From: an uncultured Sphingomonadales bacterium
Lineage (GTDB): Bacteria > Pseudomonadota > Alphaproteobacteria > Sphingomonadales > Sphingomonadaceae
DNA: 64,000 nucleotides
Assembly: GCA_903832325.1 (NCBI GenBank)
Contig: CAILBC010000027.1
Coordinates: 434,001-498,000, forward strand
Direction: 5' to 3'
The notes under the pieces were generated by a model that searched no databases, was not told the origin of the DNA, and saw only the letters and a program-made list of their open reading frames with translations. The position numbers were made by a program, and so were the translations under genes. Below are positions 9,267 through 18,645 of the stretch, in pieces (within the stretch, counting starts at the first letter, position 1; every line of letters starts with the position of its first letter).

Positions 9267-10292
9267 TCATGCCGCCAGGGTGGCGGCATATCGTTGCAGA
9301 TGCCGGTCAGCATTGCCAAATTCGCCTTCGATGACGGTCAGTCGCTTGAAATAGCGGCCGATGGTCAGTTCCATGGTCATGCCCATGCCGCCATGCAATT
9401 GTACCGCCTGCTGGCCAATACTGCGCCCGGCCTGCGCGACAGTCACTTTGGCCGCGCTTACGACGCGAGCCCGCTCGGATCCCGATTCCGCCAGTGCAGC
9501 CATTGCACGGCTGGCAATGGCTGCCGCGCGACGGGCCTGTATGTTCATATCGACCAGTCGGTGCTGTACGACTTGAAACTTTGCAATGGGTTGACCGAAT
9601 TGCTGGCGTTGTTTTGCATAGTCCACCGTGTCGCGGACCAGACGCGCCATCAACGCTGCTGCTTCGACCGCAAGGCAGGCAATGGCCTCGTCGGTGACGG
9701 CCTCAACGATCTCCGACGCGTCGGCAATCAGCAGAGTTGCAGGCTCCTGATCAAAACGGACGTCAGATGCTTTGCGGCCATCGATCGTCGCATAATGATG
9801 ACGTTCAGAACCCGCGTCCCCTGGCAACAGGAACAGTGCCGGCAAACCCGCATTTGGGGCAATCACCAGGAGTGCACTGGCCTTGTCAGTGTCAAGCACA
9901 AGTCTTGCGGTACCACTGATAGTCCAGTTGCCACCTAGCGATTCGGCCCGAAGGTCGCCCCATAGGCCGGAATCCAGCCCCGCGACTGCAATGTGACCGC
10001 CAGAAGCGGTCAGGCTGCAAAGCAGCCGATCGCCTTCCGCGGAGCGCGCTGCCGTCAGCAGACGCACGGCGATGATCGAATTTTCTAGAAACGGCGTCGG
10101 CAGGCAATACTCGCCCAGCGCCTCCATGACAGGTGTCGCATCAGCAACGCATAAGCCCAGTCCTCCCAGCGCGGTGGGAACACACAGCCACAGTACATCG
10201 GCCTGGCCGAGTTCGGCCCACGCCGCATCGCCATCTTTTGTGGCCAACCGCCCGATCAGGGCATCGCGTAACATCTTCTGGTCATCGTTCAT
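9267..10292 (-). CDS. Acyl-CoA dehydrogenase, small-type, unpaired
   Basis: Acyl-CoA dehydrogenase-like protein of 341 residues, shorter than its relatives. It carries QRQQFGQPIAKFQVVQHR and VQLHGGMGMTMELTIG, the small-subunit signature shared with 7339-8481 and 13996-15138. The N-terminal domain is shortened to MNDDQKMLRDALIG. It lies 75 bases downstream of a Rieske oxygenase on the same strand, with no adjacent large subunit; it may combine with a large subunit from another operon or be a leftover. Function: alpha-beta dehydrogenation of an acyl-CoA in a heteromer. Confidence 0.87.
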   Translation of the reverse strand: MNDDQKMLRDALIGRLATKDGDAAWAELGQADVLWLCVPTALGGLGLCVADATPVMEALGEYCLPTPFLENSIIAVRLLTAARSAEGDRLLCSLTASGGHIAVAGLDSGLWGDLRAESLGGNWTISGTARLVLDTDKASALLVIAPNAGLPALFLLPGDAGSERHHYATIDGRKASDVRFDQEPATLLIADASEIVEAVTDEAIACLAVEAAALMARLVRDTVDYAKQRQQFGQPIAKFQVVQHRLVDMNIQARRAAAIASRAMAALAESGSERARVVSAAKVTVAQAGRSIGQQAVQLHGGMGMTMELTIGRYFKRLTVIEGEFGNADRHLQRYAATLAA

Positions 10293-10367
10293 GCGGAATA
10301 TCCGTGATTTGGGCCAACAATCTGATCACCGTCCTGGCCTGCGCCGAAGCCCGGGATCGACCGACGG

Positions 10368-11549
10368 TCAAAGCAACTGCTCGAACGCCTCGTAATAGTG
10401 AATGATATTCACCTCCAGCCCGCAGTATGTCGACGTTTCCGGCACACCCGCAGCCAGACCTTCATGGGTGATCTGCGCAGCCCGGAAATCTTCGTTGCCA
10501 AAAACGTTGAGGATCAATTCGTACGACCGCTTGAACACTTCCTCTGCTTTCGCTGTGGTCGCGGGGCCGGGCGTTAGCATGAAATAATGCACGATCGTCC
10601 GATCGACATCAATCGGCATCAAAATCATCGCGCTGATATAATACTGGCTGGTGACAATCACGAGATTGGGGAAGGCCGTATAAGCAAAAGTGACCAATTT
10701 GTGGACGTTGTTATCCGGATCTTCATCCAACATTTCCGGGTAATAGCCAATGCGCCCCGAAACCTGGCGAATGTTTGGGCCAAACGTAGAAACGATACTT
10801 GGAGCATCGACAAACAGATCACCGATCGAGGCGGCATGCAACCGCTGAACATGATACCCTTCCAAAAAGGGCTCGAGCACGAGTTTCCAGTTGGCCTTCA
10901 GATCGAATGTCTTGCGACCGTAGACGTGAGCCTCGGGGATGCCGAGCGCTTCAAAGTCGCCGGCCACTTCAGCGGACAGGTTCGAACAATCAGGTTCGCG
11001 TCCATCAAGTTGCACGTAAACCACGCCGCCCCAAACAACGGACGGAAGCTGCTTTAGCCCCCGCTTTGACTTGTCGAGACCTTCAAACATGTCGGAGCGC
11101 GCAACGCCCAGCAGTTTGCCATCGATACCGTATGTCCATGCATGGTAGGGGCAGGTGATGCGGCTCTGTTCATGTACTTCGCAATCCTCGATCAGCTTTG
11201 AACCCTTGTGCTGACAGGCATTGATGAAAACCTTGATCTCACCGGCGCGGTTGCGCGAAACCAGAAGCGGCAAGCCGTAAGCCTCCACCGCCACGACAGA
11301 GCCTGGTTCCGGCAGAACGGCGGCGAGTGTGACGGGCACAGGGAAGCGGTGAAAAACCCCTGTCTGTTCCGCATCGAAACGGTCGCGGCCAGTAAATATG
11401 CCGTTGGGTCGTTCTGCGGCCAACGGCACATTCACAAAATCCTTTTCCGCCGGGATCTGACGGATATCGGCCTGCTGACTGGCCGTTAAATCGGCCAGTC
11501 GGGTGATTTTTCGATCGCCGGGCTTTTTTGTCTCGCTGACGTCGGTCAT
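10368..11549 (-). CDS. Rieske non-haem iron oxygenase, CPYHAW type
   Basis: Oxygenase component of 393 residues. The Rieske cluster ligands are Cys112/His114 (ACQHKG) and Cys133/His136 (CPYHAW). The mononuclear iron site is marked by EGYHVQRLH in the catalytic domain. It belongs with 22384-23571 and the broken gene at 55673-56884 (same CxHKG/CPYHAW build and C-terminal VFGxEDF segment). Expected to hydroxylate or oxidatively cleave a hydrophobic substrate with electrons from a separate reductase or ferredoxin, neither of which is nearby. A TTATCTA-type palindrome lies about 43 bases upstream of the start. Confidence 0.93.
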   Translation of the reverse strand: MTDVSETKKPGDRKITRLADLTASQQADIRQIPAEKDFVNVPLAAERPNGIFTGRDRFDAEQTGVFHRFPVPVTLAAVLPEPGSVVAVEAYGLPLLVSRNRAGEIKVFINACQHKGSKLIEDCEVHEQSRITCPYHAWTYGIDGKLLGVARSDMFEGLDKSKRGLKQLPSVVWGGVVYVQLDGREPDCSNLSAEVAGDFEALGIPEAHVYGRKTFDLKANWKLVLEPFLEGYHVQRLHAASIGDLFVDAPSIVSTFGPNIRQVSGRIGYYPEMLDEDPDNNVHKLVTFAYTAFPNLVIVTSQYYISAMILMPIDVDRTIVHYFMLTPGPATTAKAEEVFKRSYELILNVFGNEDFRAAQITHEGLAAGVPETSTYCGLEVNIIHYYEAFEQLL

Positions 11550-11591
11550 GGCTGGCCTTGCTCTCCTGATTTATGCCTCTAATACCGCGCC

Positions 11592-11616
11592 AATAATCTA
11601 CTGACAATAGATAATT
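11592..11616. promoter_or_regulatory. TTATCTA-type operator (site A)
   Basis: Arms AATAATCTA and TAGATAATT (9 bp, one mismatch) with a 7-base spacer, between the hydrolase stop (11629) and the Rieske start (11549). Read on the minus strand it gives AATTATCTA, matching the motif seen at other promoters in the window. Confidence 0.6.
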
Positions 11617-11628
11617 ACGCCTTTGGCA

Positions 11629-12525
11629 TCATGACACTCGATCTGTTGGCAAATGGGCTTGCAGAAACGCGATTGTGCTCGTGTTGAAGGCATCGTTGCG
11701 ATCGCCAGCTACCATGTGGCCGGCGCCATCAACATCTGCAACGTGCAGCGAAGGCACGAGCGCTCTGAAGGCTTCGACGCCGGCATCGCTGACCACATCA
11801 CTCTTCATGCCGCGCACAAGCAGAACCGCGACATCGCGGCGCTCGGCCAGCCCGCTGGCCGATTTCTGCAAGATTTCATGATGGCTTTCCGATCGATCTG
11901 TCACGATCTTCGGGTCCCAATGCCAGTAAAGTCGTCCGTTGTCGCGCAAGCGAAGGTTGCGCATCAGGCCGCTTGATTCAGCGGGGCGAGGGCGGTCGGT
12001 GTTGTAAGCCGCAACAGCGTCCGCTGCTTCGTCCAAATTGGCAAAGCCATCGGGATTTGCGCGCATGAAATTGACGATTCGATCAATGCCCTGTTTTTCG
12101 GGCTGAGGAACGATATCTACAAGGACAATGGCGGCAGGCGCCATACCACCAGCAACGGCATGAATCGCGGTTGCCCCGCCAAGTGATGCGCCAACCAGAG
12201 CAAACCGGCATTGCAGCGACTCGACGATCGTGCGCAAATCACGAACCCTGTCATCCAATTCATAGGCCCCGTCTGGTGACCAATCGCTGTCTCCATGGCC
12301 GCGTGCGTCAAAATTGATGACACGATACCCGCAACCAGCCAGTGCATGCATCGCGCCTGACCAACTATGCCTTGTCTGACCGCCACCATGCAGGAGAATT
12401 ACAACAGGCGCGTGCGGTGGGCCAAGCTCGTCGGCAGTGAGGCGTACTCCGTCAGCGGTTTCAAAGCACCGAATCTGGGGCCTTTGGCCGCCTCGCGTCG
12501 ACTGCATTTGATCCTCATTAGCCAT
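11629..12525 (-). CDS. Alpha/beta-fold hydrolase
   Basis: Hydrolase of 298 residues. Oxyanion region LLHGGGQTRHSW, nucleophile elbow GASLGG with the catalytic serine, and the catalytic histidine in GAGHMVAGD near the C-terminus. Related to esterase/C-C hydrolase and haloperoxidase-like enzymes; no membrane or signal segment, so cytosolic. It lies upstream of the Rieske gene on the same strand, though the operator between them suggests separate control. It may cleave an ester or a ring-fission product; the substrate is not predictable. The 213-bp region upstream, shared with a divergent TetR gene, has an imperfect ATATC...GATA repeat at 12552-12570. Confidence 0.88.
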   Translation of the reverse strand: MANEDQMQSTRGGQRPQIRCFETADGVRLTADELGPPHAPVVILLHGGGQTRHSWSGAMHALAGCGYRVINFDARGHGDSDWSPDGAYELDDRVRDLRTIVESLQCRFALVGASLGGATAIHAVAGGMAPAAIVLVDIVPQPEKQGIDRIVNFMRANPDGFANLDEAADAVAAYNTDRPRPAESSGLMRNLRLRDNGRLYWHWDPKIVTDRSESHHEILQKSASGLAERRDVAVLLVRGMKSDVVSDAGVEAFRALVPSLHVADVDGAGHMVAGDRNDAFNTSTIAFLQAHLPTDRVS

Positions 12526-12738
12526 GATCCATTCTCCTCGCCGGAGAGTGCATATCTAACGTGGATAAATTTAGCTAGGAACGTTCTATATCCAGAACTC
12601 GCGGTTATGGTGCCGCAAATGAGTGCGACGTGAGCTTGTGCCCATACGGAAGCGCTGGCAATGCTTTCTGGCGCATCCCGAAGATCCGGTCTAGCGGCCG
12701 GCAGCGATAGAACGAAGTTTGATGCCGAGGGCGGATAA

Positions 12739-13425
12739 ATGTTGAAGCGGCAGGCGGTTGGTATGAAGGACTCATCGGCATTGAAAGTGAACAGTCGCGT
12801 TATACGCGCAGGTAGGCCTACTACCGCGCTCATAACGCGCCAGTCCGCCGCGGAAGCCGCGTTGGCCATGATCGACCAGAATGGTCTGGAAGCGCTCAGC
12901 TTGTTGAGTGTGGCGCGCGTGCTCGGAGTTAGCGCGCCTTCGCTCTACCACCACTTTCGTGACAAGGACGAATTGCTCGCAAATGTCGCTCGCCGCCTGC
13001 TCCAGGAAATCGGCAAGGAGCAGGAGGTTTGGTCGTCCAACTGGGAAGAACGGATGCTCGAACTCGGGCTTGCCACGCGGCGGGTCATGTTGCGACACCC
13101 TAATGCGGCATCTCTCGTGCTGCGCTTTTTCCCTCGTCAAGTCTTGTTGGCGGCTTATGAAAAGTCGCTTGAAGATTGCCCCTACCCGCCCGAAGTGCAA
13201 ATTGTCGTCAGCGATCTGACCGAAAAATTCACATACGGTTCAACGTTATTTGCCGCCGCCGCAGAGGCTCAGCACATTCCGCCAATGCCGCCGGTCGATC
13301 ATGAGCGCTACCCGCGCCTTGCACACGCACTGAAGCTCGCTCCGCCAGACGAGGAGATATTTGTCGAAGGCTTGCGTGCATTGCTTGATGGCATACGCAC
13401 CCGCTTCGGCAACGGCGGAACCTGA
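12739..13425 (+). CDS. TetR-family regulator with TetR-like C-terminal domain
   Basis: Repressor of 228 residues. The helix-turn-helix is visible as VARVLGVSAPSLYHHFRDKDEL in the first third, preceded by AGRPTTALITRQ. The C-terminal region (NAASLVLRFFPR, LYGSTLFAAAAEA-like) matches the regulators at 29181-29828 and 53211-53828, so these form one subfamily. Divergent from the hydrolase/Rieske/dehydrogenase genes and a plausible regulator of them. ATG 12739 is chosen; ATG 12763 is an alternative. Confidence 0.9.
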   Translation: MLKRQAVGMKDSSALKVNSRVIRAGRPTTALITRQSAAEAALAMIDQNGLEALSLLSVARVLGVSAPSLYHHFRDKDELLANVARRLLQEIGKEQEVWSSNWEERMLELGLATRRVMLRHPNAASLVLRFFPRQVLLAAYEKSLEDCPYPPEVQIVVSDLTEKFTYGSTLFAAAAEAQHIPPMPPVDHERYPRLAHALKLAPPDEEIFVEGLRALLDGIRTRFGNGGT

Positions 13426-13441
13426 CCTTCGGTCAGGTTCC
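13417..13441 (+). terminator. Hairpin spanning the TetR stop codon
   Basis: Perfect 11-bp stem GGAACCTGACC / GGTCAGGTTCC with a 3-base loop. The TGA stop of the TetR gene lies inside the left arm. No T-run follows, so it may be an inefficient terminator, an mRNA-stabilising 3' end or an attenuating structure. Confidence 0.5.
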
Positions 13442-13444
13442 AAT

Positions 13445-13980
13445 CGTCCAACAATGACAGATTGAAAATCTGTCAACGCGCTTAAGTGCGGCTGTGTGCC
13501 TTGTATTTCCGCCAAGCCAGCGCGCCTCGCGCACATTGCAAATATGCGCCGGCATGCGCAAGAGACCGCATAACATGGACTTTATTGAAACTGATCCTGA
13601 GGCTATCCCGCTTAGCACGGATTCTGGTTCATTGTTCGAACGGCGTCAGGATCGGTGGCGCTCGCCCTTGGAGTTTGGTCGTTCAAGGGGCGAACTCCGG
13701 CCCGATCTTGATGATTTGCAGATTGTGGCGTGGCCCAGTTTCAGCCAGTTGTAGCTGCTATTGCGAACGGCCCAGCAGCCCATGAGCGAAGAGCAATTGC
13801 GCGTTTTCATTCGGGATTTCATGGTGGAGACAGTGCTGACGAAGACTGCAAGTTCGGTTTCGGATGATGCCGGGCACATCGTTATCCTTTAATCACAGCT
13901 CGGTGAATTGAAGGAAACCGTGGTTGATCAGGCGCATGAGATAAAGTGGTTGCGCGCCCAAAGGTCGGCTTCTGGCCAGT
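13445..13980 (+). other. Unassigned region with degenerate coding look
   Basis: About 540 bases between TetR and an acyl-CoA dehydrogenase. A plus-strand frame from ATG 13575 (MDFIETDPEAIPLSTDSG) stops at 13754. A second, from ATG 13781 (MSEEQLRVFIRDFMVE), is interrupted by TAA near 13891, after which QLGELKETVVDQAHEIKWLRAQ continues in frame. The composition looks protein-coding but broken, as for a decayed regulator or small protein. No family is recognised. Confidence 0.35.
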
Positions 13981-13995
13981 GAGGGGAAGAGTCAA

Positions 13996-15138
13996 ATGGG
14001 CGGGTTTCTGACTGAAGAGCAATCTCTCTTGCAACGGTCTATCAGTGGCTTTCTTGATAGTCGTTATCGATTGGATGCTCGCCAGAAGCCTGATGCGGGC
14101 GATGGCTGGCAACCGGAAATCTGGCATGCCTTTGCGCAGGAACTGGGTGTGCTGGGCGTAGCTATTCCCCGATCGCTGGGGGGCTTTTGTGGCAGCGCGA
14201 AAGATGTTGGTCTGGTTATGGAGCAACTCGGCCAGGCGCTGGTCATTGAACCGTTTCTACAGACGGCGGTTATCGCTAGCGGGTTTCTTGTAGGGGCCCA
14301 GTGTGCGGTTGGTGAAGCACTGCTCGATGGGATCGTGGCCGGGTCGGCAATTTTCGCTTTCGCACAAGCTGAGCCGCAAAGCAGGTTCAGTCTGCGTGAC
14401 ATCCGGACAACCGCCACGCGGACTAGCGCCGGATGGAGACTGGACGGGCTGAAATCTGTTGTTGTGGCTGCTCCCCTCGCTACGCACTTCATCGTTACAG
14501 CGCGCACGGGCGGCGAGCAGTGGGCAGATCACGGTGTGTCGGTTTTCGCTGTGCCTGCCAACGTCCCAGGCATTGAATTACAATCTTATTCGATCGTTGA
14601 TGGACGACGTGCGGCCGATGTGCGGTTTCATGGTGTCGAGATAGATCGAAGTTGGCTGATCGGCGAGGAACACAATGCCTTGCCGCTGGTCGAGAAAGTG
14701 GTCGATAGGGCATTGGCCGCGCTCGCGGCCGAATGCGTAGGCTGCATGCGCTCGATGCTCGACCAAACAATCGCCTATGCCTTGCAACGGCGTCAGTTTG
14801 GCCAGCCGATCGGCAATTTTCAGGTTTTGCAGCATCGGATGGTCGATATGTACATGGCCATCGAGGAAACTGCCGCGCTGGCCAGTCTTGCTGCCGAAGC
14901 GATCGACAATCAGGCGGCGGATCAGGCCGCGGCCTGTGCTGCGGCCAAAGTCAAGGCTGGCGAAGCAGCACGGTTCGTCGGGCAGAGCGCAATCCAGATT
15001 CATGGTGGCATGGGCATGACCGATGAACTTGCCATCGGTCATTATTTCAGGCGCACGACCACTCTTGAAAACGAGTTTGGATCAACGGACTACCATCTGA
15101 GCCGCTATACCGATCTGATTATGCCCAAAATGTCTTGA
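13996..15138 (+). CDS. Acyl-CoA dehydrogenase, small-type subunit
   Basis: Acyl-CoA dehydrogenase-like protein of 380 residues with FLTEEQSLLQRS at the N-terminus, QRRQFGQPIGNFQVLQHR and IQIHGGMGMTDELAIGHYF near the C-terminus. Ribosome site GAGGGGAAG precedes the ATG. It converges on a large-type dehydrogenase (15142-16332) with only 3 bases between the stops; the two probably form the second heteromeric dehydrogenase of the cluster even though they are on opposite strands. Confidence 0.92.
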   Translation: MGGFLTEEQSLLQRSISGFLDSRYRLDARQKPDAGDGWQPEIWHAFAQELGVLGVAIPRSLGGFCGSAKDVGLVMEQLGQALVIEPFLQTAVIASGFLVGAQCAVGEALLDGIVAGSAIFAFAQAEPQSRFSLRDIRTTATRTSAGWRLDGLKSVVVAAPLATHFIVTARTGGEQWADHGVSVFAVPANVPGIELQSYSIVDGRRAADVRFHGVEIDRSWLIGEEHNALPLVEKVVDRALAALAAECVGCMRSMLDQTIAYALQRRQFGQPIGNFQVLQHRMVDMYMAIEETAALASLAAEAIDNQAADQAAACAAAKVKAGEAARFVGQSAIQIHGGMGMTDELAIGHYFRRTTTLENEFGSTDYHLSRYTDLIMPKMS

Positions 15139-15141
15139 TAG

Positions 15142-16332
15142 TCACGCCCGGATCAGACGCTTTGCCATAATATTCTTCTGGATTTCTGTGGCCCCGCCAT
15201 AGATCGTTTGCGCGCGCGCAAACAAGTAATTGGCCGTCGCGACCGGTGCCCATGCCGGGATTGTCGGCAACCGCTGTGCCCAGTCATCGACTGTCCGATC
15301 GACATAGACATGGCCGAATTCGCCCGCCGCCAAGCGGAACAGTTCGGTCAGATCCTGAGCGAGTTGCGTGGCGGCGATCTTTAGCATCGAGACCTTCACG
15401 CCAGATGCGTCGGGCTCGGCCAATTCGCCGAGTACGCCGTGTTCGAGAGCCGCTATGGCGATACTGCATCGGGCGACGTGCGCGCGAAAACTTGAATCAG
15501 AGCCGAGCATGCGCCCCTCACCAAGGGGGATCGCGGCTGCACGCTGGATTATCTGGGCAAGCAGATCCTTTTTTTCCCCAAGATGGGCATACGACAGCCG
15601 CTCCCGAGCCAAGAGCACGTTGGCATAATGCCAGCCCGCACCTTCCTCGCCAATCAGGTATTCAGACGGTACTTTGACGTTATCGAGTACGACGCGATTG
15701 AGGTGATGCGATCCGTCGATTGAAATGATCGGCTGCACAGTTATGCCCGGCAGATTCATCGGGAAGCAGATGAAGGATATGCCTTCCTGTTTGCGACCTT
15801 CCGTGCTGGTTCGAACGAGGCAGAAGATCCAGTCGGCCCATTGCGCCATGCTGGTCCAGATCTTTTCGCCGTTCACGATGAAGTTTTCTCCATCCCGGAC
15901 AGCACTGGTTCGCAGGCTGGCAAGGTCGGAACCCGCTTCCGGTTCGGAATAGCCTTGCGCCCAGAAAGCTCGCGATTCGAGAATGTCAGGTAGCCACATG
16001 GCCTTTTGCGCAGCGGTCCCAAATGTATAGATCACTGGTGCAACATAAATTATGCCCATAGGTTGCAACGGCAGGGCGCCCGCGCGCTCGTATTCCTGTT
16101 CGAAAATGAAGCGTTGCACCGGGTCGAAGCCCGCGCCGCCGTGTTCCTTTGGCCACCCTGGCGCCAGCCAACCGACAGCGTTGAGCGCTGACTGACCGCG
16201 CACATGATCGTCGCGCGTTGGCAGGACGCCGCGACGATTTCGGTCAATGACGTCCTGGGGATATTGCGTCTCGAAGAAAGCCCGCACCTTCTGGCGGAAT
16301 TCCAAATCGGCTTGGGATCGTTCTAGGCGCAT
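15142..16332 (-). CDS. Acyl-CoA dehydrogenase, large-type subunit
   Basis: Acyl-CoA dehydrogenase of 396 residues with QGYSEPEAGSDLASL, NGEKIWTSMAQWADW and the C-terminal block IYGGATEIQKNIMAK. Same type as 6187-7326 and the FadE large subunits of steroid catabolism. It starts 36 bases after the stop of a TetR gene on the same strand, so the two may be cotranscribed. Likely partner: the convergent small-type protein at 13996-15138. Confidence 0.92.
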   Translation of the reverse strand: MRLERSQADLEFRQKVRAFFETQYPQDVIDRNRRGVLPTRDDHVRGQSALNAVGWLAPGWPKEHGGAGFDPVQRFIFEQEYERAGALPLQPMGIIYVAPVIYTFGTAAQKAMWLPDILESRAFWAQGYSEPEAGSDLASLRTSAVRDGENFIVNGEKIWTSMAQWADWIFCLVRTSTEGRKQEGISFICFPMNLPGITVQPIISIDGSHHLNRVVLDNVKVPSEYLIGEEGAGWHYANVLLARERLSYAHLGEKKDLLAQIIQRAAAIPLGEGRMLGSDSSFRAHVARCSIAIAALEHGVLGELAEPDASGVKVSMLKIAATQLAQDLTELFRLAAGEFGHVYVDRTVDDWAQRLPTIPAWAPVATANYLFARAQTIYGGATEIQKNIMAKRLIRA

Positions 16333-16368
16333 GGGGTACTCGCATTTGCTGTAAGGGGAATGGTGTGT

Positions 16369-17148
16369 TTACAGACGCCGCGGATCGCTTTTCAGCCGGA
16401 ATAGATCAAGCGCCTGATCGGATACGAGCGCACGCAGCATTGCATTTTCGGTGCGCAGCTGGTCGGCGTCCGTGTCGCCAGCATGGGCCGTCGCCGCGCC
16501 GCTGCGGTTGGCGAGCAGCGGTTCGACCATGAACCGCCGGACGAACGGGCGGACTTCGAGGCCGTTCGCCACCAGCCGCCGATAGGACAGCGTCAGCAGC
16601 AACTGGCACAGGATGATCCATTGTAGCAGCGCCTCGGCATCAAGATCGCTCGCCAGTTCGCCCTGCGCGGCGGCCCGTTCCATCATGGGGCGCCACTTCT
16701 GGCGTTGCCAGTCGAGGATCCGCTCGTTCGCGCCGGGAAAGCCGGGCAGCGCGTTGATGTCCTCAATCGCGCGGCTGATGTAGGTGTTCTCGATCGAGAT
16801 TTCGACCGACAGAACAATGGCATTGGTCAGCCGATCGGCAAAACCTTCGGCGCTGTTCAGCGTGGTGCGCAGGATGCCGTTGATCTTGACCATTTCCAGG
16901 AAGCCGATCTGGTCGACGATATCCTGCTTGCCGGTGAAGTACTTGTAGATTGTCTGCCGGGATACGCCCGCGCTGATGGCGATATCCTCAAGCCGGGTCT
17001 TGCCGATGCCGCTGGCTTCGAAGCAGGTTCTGGCCGCATCGACGATGCGTTGTTCCGTGCGGGACAGTCGGGCGTCAAGGTCTCGGGGCGATGGTCGCGA
17101 AGCCAACTTTGCTTCCTTGTGAGTGATGAACCCAACCATGGGCGACAT
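16369..17148 (-). CDS. TetR/AcrR-family regulator
   Basis: Regulator of about 259 residues. The N-terminal DNA-binding domain contains LEDIAISAGVSRQTIYKYFTGKQDI; the C-terminus ends in a short hydrophilic, possibly coiled segment (DADQLRTENAMLRALV). It differs from the other TetR proteins in the window. The frame is open to 17634, overlapping the divergent Rieske gene, so a start at 17148 (MSPMVGFITHKE) is chosen; 17190 and 17139 are alternatives and none has a strong ribosome site. It precedes the dehydrogenase at 15142-16332 and diverges from the Rieske/CoA-transferase/ligase operon, either of which it may control. Confidence 0.85.
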   Translation of the reverse strand: MSPMVGFITHKEAKLASRPSPRDLDARLSRTEQRIVDAARTCFEASGIGKTRLEDIAISAGVSRQTIYKYFTGKQDIVDQIGFLEMVKINGILRTTLNSAEGFADRLTNAIVLSVEISIENTYISRAIEDINALPGFPGANERILDWQRQKWRPMMERAAAQGELASDLDAEALLQWIILCQLLLTLSYRRLVANGLEVRPFVRRFMVEPLLANRSGAATAHAGDTDADQLRTENAMLRALVSDQALDLFRLKSDPRRL

Positions 17149-17338
17149 TCGCCGCACCTGTCGGGCGCGATTAGCATCATGGCCGGGCATGGCAAGCCAC
17201 AGCACGGTTGCTTTGCCAGAAATCAGACAAAAATAGAAATACGTTAAATTGAATGCACAAGGTTTGCGGAATTTGAGTTGACGAAAATGTTTAAATGTCT
17301 CCCAATGTGTGAAGCGGGAATCATGGGAGTTTGGATCG

Positions 17339-18544
17339 GTGGCTGAAGCGCAGACGGCAATTCGCATGGACATCGACGCCTTGCGCGGGCTGGTGGACCA
17401 TATCCGCAACAATACGACCGATACGGCCGATGCGGCGCTGATCGTGCCGACAACGCAGTATTTCTGCGATGAACGCGCCGCGCGTGAGCGTGAACTGTTG
17501 CGCCGGGTTCCGTTGGTCGTCGCGCATGTCTCCGAAGTGCCGGAACCTGGATCGTTCGTGACCCGCGACCTGCTCGGGTTGCCGCTGCTGATCGTTGGAC
17601 AGCGTGGCGGCGGGGTGAAGGTTTTCCGCAACATGTGCCGTCATCGCGGCGGCAAGGTGGAGCTGGAGGAGAAGGGCAAGCGCCCGATCTTCATGTGCCA
17701 GTATCACGGCTGGTCCTATGCCGCAGCCGATGGCGGCGAACTGAAAGTCGTGCCTTATGAGGAAACGTCGGGCGGCATCGACAAGGGCTGCAACAGCCTG
17801 ATCGAATTGCCCAGCGAAGTCCGGCACGGACTGGTCTGGACGCTGCTGTCCGAAGGGGAAATGCCCTCCATCGCCGATTTCCTGGGTGAGGAGGTGGACG
17901 CGCAGATCCAGCCGTGGGAGCTGGACGACAGCGTGGTCTACATGGAACACGTGATGGAAATGCCGATCAACTGGAAGCTGGTCATGGACGGGGCGATTGA
18001 CAGCCTGCACGCCCAGTTCCTGCACAACAAGCCCGGCGGGGTCGGCGCCCGCTCGGTCAATCACGCGATGGTGTTTCGCGACTATGGCCGCCACGGCAAG
18101 ATGATCATGGCGCGCCGCCGCCTGAAGAAGATCGTCGATGCGGGTGATGAGCCGGAAGCCAATTCCAGCTACATGGCGTCGGTCATGATGCTCTATCCCA
18201 ACTCGATCTTCGTCGAGGCGCCGGATCATGTCGAACTGTGGAGCGTCTGGCCGCACCCGACCGATGCCGCGCAGTGCACTGTCCGGATCAGGTTCATGGT
18301 CCGATCGGGCATTATGACCCCGGAAATCGAGGATCGCATCAACCGCAGCTGGGAAATCCTGCGCTTCGCCGCGACCGAGGAGGATTTCCCGATGGAGGAA
18401 ACCATCCAGCGCAATGCCGAAGCCTGGCCGGGTGGAACCTATACGTATGCCCGCAACGAAAAGTCCGCGCAGCATCTGCACCGGCAGTTGTTCAAGGACC
18501 TCGACGGCGGCGTGAGCGGACCGGGCACGCTAATCATGCGGTAG
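17339..18544 (+). CDS. Rieske non-haem iron oxygenase, CRHRGGK/CQYHGW type
   Basis: Oxygenase of about 401 residues. Rieske ligands Cys100/His102 (CRHRGGK) and Cys120/His123 (CQYHGW); the catalytic-site segment is DGAIDSLHAQFLH. The same subfamily includes 44319-45470 and a remnant near 52.8 kb. The GTG at 17339 is chosen because GGGAG sits 9 bases upstream and the alignment with 44319 begins shortly after; GTG 17309 and ATG 17369 are alternatives. A possible -35 TTGACG lies at 17278-17283. First gene of an operon with a CoA-transferase and a CoA ligase. Confidence 0.93.
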   Translation: MAEAQTAIRMDIDALRGLVDHIRNNTTDTADAALIVPTTQYFCDERAARERELLRRVPLVVAHVSEVPEPGSFVTRDLLGLPLLIVGQRGGGVKVFRNMCRHRGGKVELEEKGKRPIFMCQYHGWSYAAADGGELKVVPYEETSGGIDKGCNSLIELPSEVRHGLVWTLLSEGEMPSIADFLGEEVDAQIQPWELDDSVVYMEHVMEMPINWKLVMDGAIDSLHAQFLHNKPGGVGARSVNHAMVFRDYGRHGKMIMARRRLKKIVDAGDEPEANSSYMASVMMLYPNSIFVEAPDHVELWSVWPHPTDAAQCTVRIRFMVRSGIMTPEIEDRINRSWEILRFAATEEDFPMEETIQRNAEAWPGGTYTYARNEKSAQHLHRQLFKDLDGGVSGPGTLIMR

Positions 18545-18645
18545 CTCTCTTGCCCGGTCGTGCCATGCGGCGCGGCCGGGATCTTTTACGCGCGTTGCGG
18601 CGCCGGAACCGCACAAGACGGTCTGGCCGGGAGAATACGAAAGAC

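Noticed and set aside
17148..17634. TetR start at 17634
   Set aside because: It would overlap the divergent Rieske gene; the extension has no regulator features.
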